Shown here: positions 6,926 through 14,639 of the stretch, piece after piece
How the letters are laid out: every line of letters begins with the position of its first letter
Position numbering within the stretch: position 1 is the stretch's first letter
Source of the DNA: JBGPBY01 sp041481485
GTDB taxonomy: Bacteria; Acidobacteriota; Terriglobia; 20CM-2-55-15
Length of the DNA: 15,578 nt
Assembly (NCBI GenBank): GCA_041481485.1
Contig: JBGPBY010000126.1
Coordinates: 1 to 15,578 of the forward strand
Direction of reading: 5' to 3'
Notes under the pieces: generated by a model
Databases searched by the model: none
What the model saw: the letters and a program-made list of their open reading frames with translations, nothing else
What the model was told of the DNA's origin: nothing
Translations under genes and position numbers: made by a program

Positions 6926-6933
6926 ATTTTATA
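6926..6933 (-). promoter_or_regulatory. -10-like TATAAA box directly before the aldo/keto reductase start
   Basis: On the minus strand, TATAAA (6933 to 6928) is followed by five bases and then the ATG at 6922. A start of transcription about 7 nt after the box would fall on or next to the A of the ATG, giving a leaderless mRNA. No Shine-Dalgarno sequence is visible. The -35 region is weak (TTCACG or TCGTTC at non-ideal spacing), which limits confidence. Confidence 0.3.
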
Positions 6934-6961
6934 GCTTTAAAGAACCCGTGAACGAATGCGA

Positions 6962-7054
6962 TTCCCAATGTAGGGGCGGTCTGTGACCGCCACATTTTTA
7001 AGGGTTGAAATCCTTTGAATTGTGGGCGGTCATAGACCGCCCCTACATTGGGAA
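6962..7054. repeat. REP-like inverted pair with GTAG tetranucleotides
   Basis: The left arm (6962-6993) and right arm (7021-7054) are reverse complements with one mismatch and one single-base gap. Each arm is itself a hairpin: GGCGGTC-TGT-GACCGCC on the left and GGGCGGTC-ATA-GACCGCCC on the right. A GTAG precedes each stem at its 5' side, on the plus strand for the left arm and the minus strand for the right. This is the layout of a REP pair (BIME) recognised by RAYT transposases. The 27-nt spacer holds a further small AAGG/CCTT palindrome. The element lies 23 nt after the stop of the FAD/Fe-S oxidase gene and could serve as a terminator or mRNA-protecting structure for that operon. Confidence 0.85.
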
Positions 7055-7077
7055 CAGTCGCCCGATTCAAAGTTTTC

Positions 7078-9921
7078 CTACAGCGCCTGCATCAATGCCT
7101 CTGCGGGGTGCAGCACCCGGCGGCCCGTCGCATGCTCAACCTGCTGCCTGCACGATACCCCAGGCGCGACGATGATCGATTCGGAATTCCTTTCCACTGC
7201 GGGAAACAGCCGCCGCTTTCCAATTGCCATCGACACATCGTAGTGTTCTTTCTCAAAGCCGAACGATCCGGCCATGCCGCAGCAACCGGAATCCACTTCC
7301 TCTACGGTGTAAGCCAGCGCCATGGCTTCCTTCAGATATCGCGAGCCGATCAGGGCTTTCTCGTGGCAGTGGCCATGAATCAATGCCTTCGCCGCTTTTC
7401 CTTTTTCCCGGGGAAAGGTCAGTTTCCAGCGTCCCGCCTGATTCTCGTTCACAATGAATTCTTCCAGCAGGAAGGAACGTGCGGCAACCGCATCCACCGC
7501 GTGGCCTTTCAGCAAGTCCGGGTATTCGTCGCGGAATGTTAGAATGCAACTGGGCTCGCAGCCAACTATGGAGAATCCCTCCTCGACAAATGGTTCCAGC
7601 TTTCCCACATTGAATCGAGCATTTTCCCGGGCCTCTTCGGGAAGGCCCTTGGAAATCATGGGCCGGCCGCAGCACTGCCGCTCGGAAATCTCCACATGAT
7701 ATCCGGCGGCCTCAAGAAGCAGGGTCGCGGCCTTTCCCACTTCGGGATAGTTGAAATTCAGAAACGTATCGTGAAACAGCACGACGTTTCGGTCCGGTAC
7801 ACGTGGTGTTGTCCTGCGTTTCCGGAACCAGCTTTCGAAAGTCTGGGAAGCAATCGGTGGAAGTTTTCGTCTGGCATCGATGCCGATGTACCGGTCCAGG
7901 GCACGCCGAATGACAGGGCGATTCATCATGGCGTTTGAAAGAGACGGCAGGAACGATCCCATTCTGCTCCACGCATGGATATGGGCGAAGAGCCTGGATC
8001 GCAGAGGCATGCCGTTGGCCTCGTTGTAATGTGCCAGAAACTCATACTTCAGCTTCGCCATATCTACATTGGACGGACATTCGGCCTTGCATCCCTTGCA
8101 TTCCAGGCAAAGATCCAGCGTGTCATGGAGGGCTTTACCGGTGAACTCATGGGCCGGCAGTTTTCCTGAAATGATTTCACGCAGGTGATTGCCGCGCCCG
8201 CGCGTCGAGTGCGTGTCTTCCTTCGTCACCATGTACGACGGACACATCGTTCCCTCATTCTGCTTCCTGCAAACGCCCGCGCCATTGCACATCTCAATGG
8301 CGTTGTCGAATCCTCCTTCGCGGGTGAAGTCATAATGCGTTGCGATATGAATCGTCCTGTACTCCGCCCCGTAGCGCAGGTTTTCGGTCATCGGTGGAGC
8401 GTTCACGATCTTGCCGGGATTCATACGGCCTTCGGGATCGAAAGCATGCTTGACGTCCTGGAACGCACGATACAGGCGCGAGCCAAAGAGTTTTTCGTTG
8501 AGGTAACTTCGCGCCAGGCCATCGCCGTGTTCTCCGCTCATGCTTCCGCCGAACTCGAGAACAAGATCCGCGATCTCATTGGTCATATCCTGCATGATCT
8601 GGATATCGACGGGATCCTTCGTGTTGATCAATGGCCGGATATGCAGGCATCCGACGCTGGCGTGGCCGTAGTATCCGGCGGAGGTTCCGTACTTGTGAAT
8701 CACATCGCGGAATCGCACGAAGAATTCCGGAAGCCTGGACGGTTCGACGCCGCAGTCTTCGATGAATGCAATCGGTTTCCGGGCGCTCTTCATACCAAGC
8801 AGCAGACCGAGCCCGGCTTTACGGACTTTCCAGATATTGAACTGCTGCACGGGATCGAAGGATTTGACGTAGGCATATCCGAAGTTTGCCCGCTTCAATG
8901 CCGCTTCCATTGCGTCTACTTTGGAGCGCAATGCGGCCTCGCTTTCGCCATAAAACTCGACGAGTAAAATGGCTGCGGGCCGGCCATCGATGAATCCGAG
9001 CTGCCGGGACAACTCCAGTGAACTGCGCGCCAGATCGATAATCAGATCGTCGACCAGTTCGATGGCCGACGGTTCGAATGGCAAAATGACCTCATTCGCG
9101 CGAATCGATTCCACGATGTCCTTGAAATGGACCACGCACAATGCCGTTGCCGGCGGCCGCGGCTCAATACTGACGCGAGCCTGGTGCACCGCGGCAAGGG
9201 TGCCTTCCGAGCCCACCATCAATTTCGTGAGATTGAACTTGCCGTTGCGGACAAACTCGTCGAGGTTGTAGCCGCTGACGCGGCGCATGATCTTCGGATA
9301 GCGCTTTTCAATTTCATCGCGGTGCGCATTCACGATTTCAGCGATCCGGCCTTCGAGGCCGCCGCGCCGCTGCGCCTCGTCGAATGTGATTTGCGAAAAG
9401 GTTCGGCCTTCGCCGGAAGCCATGACGACATCCATCGATAGAATGTGGTCAATTGTTTTGCCGTACAGGATGGAGTGGGATCCCGCGGAGTTGTTGCCCA
9501 TCATCCCGCCAAGCGTGGCACGGTTCGCCGTTGCGGTATCGGGTCCGAAGAGAAACCCCATCGGGCGGAGATGCAGATTAAATTGTTCCTGAACGACGCC
9601 GGGCTCCACCAGAGCCCAGCGTTCTTCGCGATTCACTTCCAGGACCTTATTCAGATATTTCGACATGTCGATGACAACGGCGTCACAGACTGTCTGGCCG
9701 GCCAGGCTGGTGCCGGCGCCGCGAGGAAGGACCGGTACTTTGAATTCCCGGGCGACTTCCATTGTGGCGAAAACATCTTCGTGTGTCCGAGGCAACACCA
9801 CGCCGATCGGCTCGATTTCGTAAATACTGGCGTCGGTGCTGTAGAGCAGACGCGAGGCGCGGTCGAAGCGTACTTCGCCGGAGACGCGCGACTTCAGGGC
9901 CTCATACAAATCCTCGTTCAT
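7078..9921 (-). CDS. FAD-linked oxidase and Fe-S fusion, YdiJ/D-2-hydroxyacid dehydrogenase type
   Basis: A 947-residue multidomain oxidoreductase of the GlcD/YdiJ class, which oxidises 2-hydroxyacids such as D-lactate, glycolate or D-2-hydroxyglutarate. In order: the FAD-binding domain with LPRGAGTSLAGQT (65-77) and TLGGMMGNNSAGSHS (136-150); the FAD-oxidase C-terminal domain with YYGHASVGCLHIRP (417-430) and SGEHGDGLARS (462-472); the Fe-S region with C545, C551, C560 and the C605-C608-C611-C615 cluster motif; and two CCG domains (ERQCCGRP at 747-754, GCEPSC at 787-792, HGHCHEKA at 849-856, DSGCCGMAGSFG at 877-888). Every cluster cysteine expected for the family is present. It is somewhat shorter than E. 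coli YdiJ (about 1018 residues). It is the last gene of a four-gene operon, 3 nt after the propeller gene. Electrons probably go to quinone or a carrier. The substrate is not determinable. Confidence 0.93.
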   Translation of the reverse strand: MNEDLYEALKSRVSGEVRFDRASRLLYSTDASIYEIEPIGVVLPRTHEDVFATMEVAREFKVPVLPRGAGTSLAGQTVCDAVVIDMSKYLNKVLEVNREERWALVEPGVVQEQFNLHLRPMGFLFGPDTATANRATLGGMMGNNSAGSHSILYGKTIDHILSMDVVMASGEGRTFSQITFDEAQRRGGLEGRIAEIVNAHRDEIEKRYPKIMRRVSGYNLDEFVRNGKFNLTKLMVGSEGTLAAVHQARVSIEPRPPATALCVVHFKDIVESIRANEVILPFEPSAIELVDDLIIDLARSSLELSRQLGFIDGRPAAILLVEFYGESEAALRSKVDAMEAALKRANFGYAYVKSFDPVQQFNIWKVRKAGLGLLLGMKSARKPIAFIEDCGVEPSRLPEFFVRFRDVIHKYGTSAGYYGHASVGCLHIRPLINTKDPVDIQIMQDMTNEIADLVLEFGGSMSGEHGDGLARSYLNEKLFGSRLYRAFQDVKHAFDPEGRMNPGKIVNAPPMTENLRYGAEYRTIHIATHYDFTREGGFDNAIEMCNGAGVCRKQNEGTMCPSYMVTKEDTHSTRGRGNHLREIISGKLPAHEFTGKALHDTLDLCLECKGCKAECPSNVDMAKLKYEFLAHYNEANGMPLRSRLFAHIHAWSRMGSFLPSLSNAMMNRPVIRRALDRYIGIDARRKLPPIASQTFESWFRKRRTTPRVPDRNVVLFHDTFLNFNYPEVGKAATLLLEAAGYHVEISERQCCGRPMISKGLPEEARENARFNVGKLEPFVEEGFSIVGCEPSCILTFRDEYPDLLKGHAVDAVAARSFLLEEFIVNENQAGRWKLTFPREKGKAAKALIHGHCHEKALIGSRYLKEAMALAYTVEEVDSGCCGMAGSFGFEKEHYDVSMAIGKRRLFPAVERNSESIIVAPGVSCRQQVEHATGRRVLHPAEALMQAL

Positions 9922-9924
9922 TGC

Positions 9925-10986
9925 TTACTCAGCCCAGTCGGCAATGAAAATGTCGATGTCGCCTTCCTTTGCTCCGTTGCGGCTCGACGCCCAGACCAGT
10001 TTCTTCCCGTCGTTGCTCAACATTGGAAAAGCATCGAAGCCTTCGTCGAACGTAATCTGCTGAAGTCCACTGCCATCACGGTTGATGACGTACAGATCAA
10101 AGTTGGGGATGCCGCGAGACTTGTTGTTCATGTCGGACGCAAAAATGATCTGGCGGCCGTTCGGCAGAAAATATGGCGCGAAATTGGCGGCGCCGTTGGA
10201 GGTCAGCTGCTTTTGCTGGGAGCCATCGGTCTTCATGATCATGATTTCCATCTTCTCAGGCATGACCAGATCTTTGGCAAGCAGATCGCCGTACGTTTTC
10301 AGCTCGCCGGCGGTTTTAGGCCGGTTGGCTCTCCAGACGATCCATTGATTGTCCTGGGAATAGAAGGCGCCGCCGTCATATCCCACGGCGTTCGTCATTC
10401 GATGCTGATTGGAGCCGTCGATGTTCATTTCAAAGAGTTCAATGTCGCCGGTGCGTGTGGACGTGAAAATGATTTTCTTTCCATCCGGGGAAACCGTGCC
10501 CTCGGCGTCATATCCCGGAGTATTGGTGAGACGCTTCATATCGGTGCCGTCGGGCTTTGCGGAGAAAATATCGAAATCTTTGAACAACGCCCAGACATAG
10601 CCCGCGGACCGGTCTGCCGGCGGTGGACAATCGGGTGAGCCCAGGTGGGTCGATGCGTAAATCACGCGATTGCCGTCCGGCGTGAAGTAACTGCACGTCG
10701 TCCTGCCCTTGCCCGTGCTGACCAGGCGCAGATTTGAACCATCGGAATTCATGGAAAAAATCTGATCGCATTTGTAGGGATCGCGAGTCGATTGAAAGAT
10801 CAGCTTTTTCCCATCCGCAGAGAAATAGGCCTCGGCATTTGTACCGCCATGAGTCAGCTGCCGAATATTACGAAGATGCGTTTCCTTTGGGTTTGCCTTC
10901 AATGTTTGACTCGTTGCGAGATACAGCGACGCGCACGAACCCAAAATCCACAATACGACGAGAATTCTCGCAGTGTACTTGAACAT
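9925..10986 (-). CDS. Exported TolB-like beta-propeller (PD40 repeats)
   Basis: A 353-residue secreted or membrane-anchored protein. Residues about 7-25 form a signal/anchor segment; C18 in ILGSC is a possible, non-ideal lipidation site. The rest is a six-bladed propeller of PD40/WD40-like repeats with the recurring pattern SPDGKKIIFTS: SADGKKLIFQS (about 56-66), TPDGNRVIYAS (102-112), SPDGKKIIFTS (166-176), SQDNQWIVWRA (210-220), LPNGRQIIFAS (274-284) and SNDGKKLVWAS (324-334). Blades are separated by N(x)DGS turns (MNSDGSN, MNIDGSN, MKTDGSQ, INRDGSG). The fold is that of the TolB C-terminal domain, but the TolB N-terminal domain is missing, so this is not the Tol-Pal protein. It is commonly a protein-binding or sensor scaffold. 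It lies 2 nt after the M28 peptidase gene, suggesting a joint extracytoplasmic task. Confidence 0.9.
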   Translation of the reverse strand: MFKYTARILVVLWILGSCASLYLATSQTLKANPKETHLRNIRQLTHGGTNAEAYFSADGKKLIFQSTRDPYKCDQIFSMNSDGSNLRLVSTGKGRTTCSYFTPDGNRVIYASTHLGSPDCPPPADRSAGYVWALFKDFDIFSAKPDGTDMKRLTNTPGYDAEGTVSPDGKKIIFTSTRTGDIELFEMNIDGSNQHRMTNAVGYDGGAFYSQDNQWIVWRANRPKTAGELKTYGDLLAKDLVMPEKMEIMIMKTDGSQQKQLTSNGAANFAPYFLPNGRQIIFASDMNNKSRGIPNFDLYVINRDGSGLQQITFDEGFDAFPMLSNDGKKLVWASSRNGAKEGDIDIFIADWAE

Positions 10987-10988
10987 GA

Positions 10989-12863
10989 TTATTGTCTCGC
11001 TTTGAGAGTGACGTTTACCTTCAGCGGCTGGCCATTGCGTTGTACGACAACGCTTACAACGTCACCTACCTTACTGGTATTCAGTGCAAAGGTGAAGTCC
11101 TCGAGATTCTGAATGGATTTCCCGCCGAATTCCACAAGGATGTCACCGCCTTTCAGTCCGGCCTTTCCCGCGGGACTGTCGGCATGGACGTCATCGAACA
11201 GGACGCCTTTGACTTCGCTTCCGAAATTTGGAACCGATCCGAAATATACCTTATATCCACTTCCTGAACTTGCGGAGGCAGAAGATGGCTGTTGATCGCG
11301 CACTTCGGTGTAGATCGGCCGCTCCGGAGACTTGGCCAGGCGCTCGACAGATTTTGCAACCAGAGTCAGCACCTGAATGGCGCCCTGACTGTTGATTTTG
11401 TCCGATGTGTCGGTTGGCCGGTGATACTCGCCATGAAGGTTCGAGAAGAAGAACATAATGGGAATATGTTTGGCGTTGAACGAAATGTGATCGCTGCCGT
11501 CGTGCCCCCCGGAGGAATAACTGATCTCCAGCCCAACCGTCTTGTCGAATTCCTGAATCCAGGATTTGAAATCCGGGGAAGTGCCGACACCGAGAACGCT
11601 GAGTTTCTGATTCCGGACCCTCCCGATCATATCCATATTGATCATGGAAGTAATGGAGCCCAGCGGGACCGTGGGGTGGTTCACGAAGTAACTGGATCCC
11701 AGCAGTCCCAGTTCTTCACCGGCGAATGTCATGAACAAGAGCGATCGTTTGAAGGCGTGCGGATGCATGGATGCCAGCCGTGCCAGTTCCAGTACACCGG
11801 CAGTCCCAGACGCATTGTCGTCCGCGCCGTGATGGATCTTGCCGATTGGATTTGGGTCCAGCGAATGTTCATCGCCAAGTCCCAGATGATCGTAGTGAGC
11901 GCCGATGACCACCCATTCGTTTCGAAGACCCGGATCCGAGCCTGGGATTGCCGCAATCACGTTGTGAATGGTCTTGTGGACGCGTGGAAGGTCGGCCACA
12001 AGGCGGCCTTTTGCCGCCAGGTCAAACGACTGCGGCTTCAACAGAGAGTCCATCTGTTTCTGGACTTCCGAAACGTTCTTCCCGATTTTTTCAAATAATC
12101 GCGATGCCCTGGCGCGAGTCATGCGCATGGCGACGATGCCGGCATCATCGGAGCCGGCTTCGCGGATCTGAGGTGTCATCGCGTCCGTGTCGTCCGGATG
12201 GTTGTTCGGATCCGTAATGAACAGAATTCCGATGGCTCCATGCTGCCGCGCATTGATAGCCTTATTCATGAACGTTGAGTGCGTCGTCATGTCCGTACCA
12301 TCGAATCGGCTTTTGGGGTCCAATTCCTGCGGTTCGTGACGAAATACCAGAACGATCTTGCCGGTGACGTTCAGACCCTGGTAGTCGTCCCACTGCAACG
12401 ACGGTGCCGTAATTCCATAACCTGCAAATACAACGGGACCCTGGACCTTGTCTGACTCTGAAAAGCTCAGCGGTTCATAGTCTTCATCGATCTGAAGTTT
12501 CTCGCCGTCCAGTTCCAGATCGCTGTTGTTGCCATATTCCAGAGTCGTGATCTGGAAATCCTGAAAGTAAGTATCCTTGTCGCCTGCCGGTTTCAATCCG
12601 AACATACGAAATTGATTTGCGATGTATTCGGAAGCGGTTTGCAGTTCGGGAGTGCCGTTCCCGCGTCCCTTCAGAGCATCCGATGCCAGGTAATAAACAT
12701 GCCGGAAATAGCGCTGGACCGACAGGGAGTTGGTCCAGTCGGAAGACAACTTTTCGACAGTGATGGCGCCGGAAAGGGAGTAGAGGAAGAAAACGGAAGC
12801 AGCGAAGACCGCTGCGATGGTGATGCCGGCTGCAGTGCGTAGCGCCGGTCTAGGCGCGGACAT
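10989..12863 (-). CDS. Exported M28 zinc peptidase with PA and PDZ regions
   Basis: A 624-residue exopeptidase of family M28 (aminopeptidase Y/S type). Residues about 11-32 form an uncleaved anchor or signal peptide. The N-terminal part (about 45-130) is the usual lead-in. A PA-type insert (about 140-275) has GPVVFAGYGI and GKIVLVFRHEP. The catalytic domain (about 297-510) carries the full two-zinc set: H323 in GAHYDHLG, bridging D348 in HHGADDNASG, E383 (base) and E384 in FAGEELGLLGS, D411 in NMDMIG and H481 in GEYHRPTD. A serine-rich linker (about 525-536) leads to a PDZ domain (about 550-620: VHADSPAGKAGLKGGDILVEFGG), which may bind substrate tails or a partner. It starts inside the 3' end of the YcaQ-like gene (14-nt overlap), with a GGGGAG ribosome site just upstream. 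It probably acts in the periplasm on peptides. Confidence 0.93.
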   Translation of the reverse strand: MSAPRPALRTAAGITIAAVFAASVFFLYSLSGAITVEKLSSDWTNSLSVQRYFRHVYYLASDALKGRGNGTPELQTASEYIANQFRMFGLKPAGDKDTYFQDFQITTLEYGNNSDLELDGEKLQIDEDYEPLSFSESDKVQGPVVFAGYGITAPSLQWDDYQGLNVTGKIVLVFRHEPQELDPKSRFDGTDMTTHSTFMNKAINARQHGAIGILFITDPNNHPDDTDAMTPQIREAGSDDAGIVAMRMTRARASRLFEKIGKNVSEVQKQMDSLLKPQSFDLAAKGRLVADLPRVHKTIHNVIAAIPGSDPGLRNEWVVIGAHYDHLGLGDEHSLDPNPIGKIHHGADDNASGTAGVLELARLASMHPHAFKRSLLFMTFAGEELGLLGSSYFVNHPTVPLGSITSMINMDMIGRVRNQKLSVLGVGTSPDFKSWIQEFDKTVGLEISYSSGGHDGSDHISFNAKHIPIMFFFSNLHGEYHRPTDTSDKINSQGAIQVLTLVAKSVERLAKSPERPIYTEVRDQQPSSASASSGSGYKVYFGSVPNFGSEVKGVLFDDVHADSPAGKAGLKGGDILVEFGGKSIQNLEDFTFALNTSKVGDVVSVVVQRNGQPLKVNVTLKARQ

Positions 12864-14121
12864 CGACCTGCGCTCCCCTGCCCCAGAATGCCTTCAGATC
12901 GTGAATGCATGTCATCTGGTGGGGGCCAAAGTCCGGGCCCTGCAGGCGGATCTCGCCGAGGTTTTCGCGAATAAATCCGGCCAGCTCCGAAGCGCGTCTT
13001 CGAATTGACTTTTCTGACGGCCTGGCGGGCGTATCGAAGAGCAGAATGTCGACATCCTTTTTGGAATCGTTCCATTCCCAAACACCAATCACACGGCCAT
13101 TTTGGATGATCGTTGCCAGCGGATCGTTGATCAGTTTGCCCTTCCATCGTGAGAATGGTTTGTCTCCGTGTTCCGGGCCAAGGAACCGGTCCACGATTTC
13201 ACGCTGGCCTTTCAAGAACGTATCTCTGAAGGGAATGAAATTGATTGCAGATTCGTCCGGGGTGAAAGAGTGGAACTCTTCGAGGTCCGCTTCGTTCATG
13301 AAGTATTCGTCTTTGGACCCTTCGACGGCAATGAGTGCCAGTTTCGGCCGGACTTCTTCAATGCCTTTCATCGCATCGCTGACGTTGATCCCCGCCCACC
13401 ACGCAAAATCCCGGCCTCGCGCCGGAGCCTCTGCCCGGAAGTAGGCTTTTGCCAGAAGCGACCATGCCTCTTCGTTGCGCATTTCAAAGGGATCGACCTC
13501 GGGAAGGAGATCGGAAAGAAGAGCATAGGAGTAGTTCGTATCATCGAGACGAAGACGGGTTTGGATTTTGATGATCCGGCCCTCTTCTTTCAGGAGGTTG
13601 ACCGCAAGCGACAGCGTGTTGGTAAAGCCAATGCGTTTTAACTCCGGCTGGAATTCACGGACCAGAAGCGACGGAACAGACCGCATCAGCTGTTCCATTG
13701 TCCGGGAACCGTTCTCCATCAATTTCAGGATGGAAGTCTTCAGTCTTTCCATGTCGGAATCGGCTACGGCGATTTGTTGACGCGCCTGTTTGGCCAGTTC
13801 TGTAAATGTGCGGGTTCGGATGCGGAGTGCCACTGCAGCCTGGTCCCGGGGCACCAACATCGTACAGCCGCGTAAGGTTTCCAGCTGAACCAGCTTGCGA
13901 TCGTCGAAAACGACACGGTTCAGGTCCTGTGTTTTGAACGATCCCATGCGCGCCCACAGCGAGAGATAGGGCGTCGAGCATCCCGGGGAATAGATCCAGC
14001 CAATGGATTTAATAAGTTCCAGAATGTTCTTGGAGGCAAAGGGCTTGTCCAGGGACTGTCTGTGCATGCGCCAGGAATTGAGGCGCTGTAATGTAACGGG
14101 CTTTTTAGGCTTTGCGATCAT
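12850..14121 (-). CDS. Winged-helix protein of YcaQ/AlkZ (HTH_42) family, catalytic QxQ motif apparently lost
   Basis: A 423-residue protein of the HTH_42 (DUF1006) superfamily, whose studied members YcaQ/AlkX and AlkZ are DNA glycosylases for bulky lesions and crosslinks. Family landmarks seen: the LQRLNSWRMHRQ start (about 11-21), PYLSLWARMG (51-60), LETLRGCTMLVPRDQ (80-94), GRDFAWWAGI (236-245), LPFRD-like INFIPFRDTFLKGQREIVDRF (about 293-313) and INDPLATIIQNGRVIGVWEW (331-350). Relatives usually have QAQ or QSQ just before the PYLSLWAR segment. Here that place reads GWIYSPGCST (41-50), so both catalytic Gln appear replaced. It may bind DNA without base excision, or use other residues. It is first in its operon; the ATG at 14121 has no ribosome site and a TAGATT box ends 6 nt upstream. 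Confidence 0.82.
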   Translation of the reverse strand: MIAKPKKPVTLQRLNSWRMHRQSLDKPFASKNILELIKSIGWIYSPGCSTPYLSLWARMGSFKTQDLNRVVFDDRKLVQLETLRGCTMLVPRDQAAVALRIRTRTFTELAKQARQQIAVADSDMERLKTSILKLMENGSRTMEQLMRSVPSLLVREFQPELKRIGFTNTLSLAVNLLKEEGRIIKIQTRLRLDDTNYSYALLSDLLPEVDPFEMRNEEAWSLLAKAYFRAEAPARGRDFAWWAGINVSDAMKGIEEVRPKLALIAVEGSKDEYFMNEADLEEFHSFTPDESAINFIPFRDTFLKGQREIVDRFLGPEHGDKPFSRWKGKLINDPLATIIQNGRVIGVWEWNDSKKDVDILLFDTPARPSEKSIRRRASELAGFIRENLGEIRLQGPDFGPHQMTCIHDLKAFWGRGAQVDVRA

Positions 14122-14154
14122 ACCAAAAATCTAGCGCTCTCAGGTGCTGGCCAA
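14122..14154 (-). promoter_or_regulatory. Putative promoter of the four-gene operon, leaderless type
   Basis: On the minus strand, TAGATT (14133 to 14128) fits a -10 hexamer (TAnnnT) and ends 6 nt before the ATG, so transcription would begin at about the A of the start codon. TTGGCC (14154 to 14149) is a fair -35 at a 15-nt spacing, which is short. No Shine-Dalgarno sequence exists before the ATG, which agrees with a leaderless transcript. The call rests on pattern only. Confidence 0.33.
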
Positions 14155-14160
14155 TCTCCA

Positions 14161-14230
14161 TTTGAGGGTCTCTGCCCTATGCTAAACTCGCAGCGGACAA
14201 GAGGATTTAATTGTAGATTTTGTAATGGAG
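14161..14230 (+). promoter_or_regulatory. Putative promoter and ribosome site of the VOC gene
   Basis: TGC-TAAACT with the hexamer at 14183-14188 resembles an extended -10 element. TTTGAG at 14161-14166 is a weak -35 at a 16-nt spacing. A GGAG ribosome site at 14227-14230 lies 8 nt before the ATG at 14239. The element shares the 117-nt divergent spacer with the opposite-facing operon promoter, so the two could influence each other. Confidence 0.4.
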
Positions 14231-14238
14231 TGAAGTCA

Positions 14239-14622
14239 ATGGAACCTCTCGGATTCTGCCATGTTGCACTGAATGTTCGCGACGTCGGCCGATCCGTTGA
14301 GTTCTATTGCAACGTGCTGGGAATGCACGTGGAATGGAAACCCGACGAGGAAAACGTCTATTTGACGTCGGGATCCGATAACCTCGCCATTCACAAACTA
14401 CCCGACGAACAGAGCGCCGGGCCCGTCCAGAACGTCCATCACATCGGGTTTGTGGTCCGCCGCCCACAGGACGTGGATGAATTCGCGGCTCGAGTCCAAA
14501 AACTCGGAATTCCCTTCGCCCATCCCCCAAAAACGCATCGCGACGGCGCCCGCTCGTTCTACTTCAAAGATCCGGATGGGATCCTGATTCAGCTGCTCTA
14601 CCATCCGCCAATTTCCGGTTGA
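14239..14622 (+). CDS. VOC (glyoxalase/dioxygenase fold) family protein
   Basis: A 127-residue metal-binding protein made of two beta-alpha-beta-beta-beta units, as in glyoxalase I, fosfomycin-resistance proteins and ring-cleavage dioxygenases. The first unit begins GFCHVALNVRDVGRSVEFYCNVLGM (H8 as likely metal ligand), with H52 in LAIHKL. The second begins NVHHIGFVVRRPQDVDEF (H68) and ends in FYFKDPDGILIQLLYH. In most members the final ligand is Glu in an IEL motif; here the place holds Gln (Q118). The frame is open 20 codons further upstream to 14179, but the ATG at 14239 has the GGAG ribosome site and matches the family start. The substrate is unknown. It is the only plus-strand gene, divergent from the YcaQ-like operon and convergent with the LysR gene. 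Confidence 0.88.
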   Translation: MEPLGFCHVALNVRDVGRSVEFYCNVLGMHVEWKPDEENVYLTSGSDNLAIHKLPDEQSAGPVQNVHHIGFVVRRPQDVDEFAARVQKLGIPFAHPPKTHRDGARSFYFKDPDGILIQLLYHPPISG

Positions 14623-14639
14623 GTGTGGTACTAAGACGC

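Noticed and set aside
9445..10638. 397-codon plus-strand open frame
   Set aside because: It is antisense to two solid genes (FAD/Fe-S oxidase and propeller). Its translation matches no family and reflects codon bias of the genes below it.
8185..12098. Other plus-strand open frames such as 8185-8967 and 11292-12098
   Set aside because: They mirror conserved motifs of the minus-strand oxidase and peptidase and have no ribosome sites or domains.
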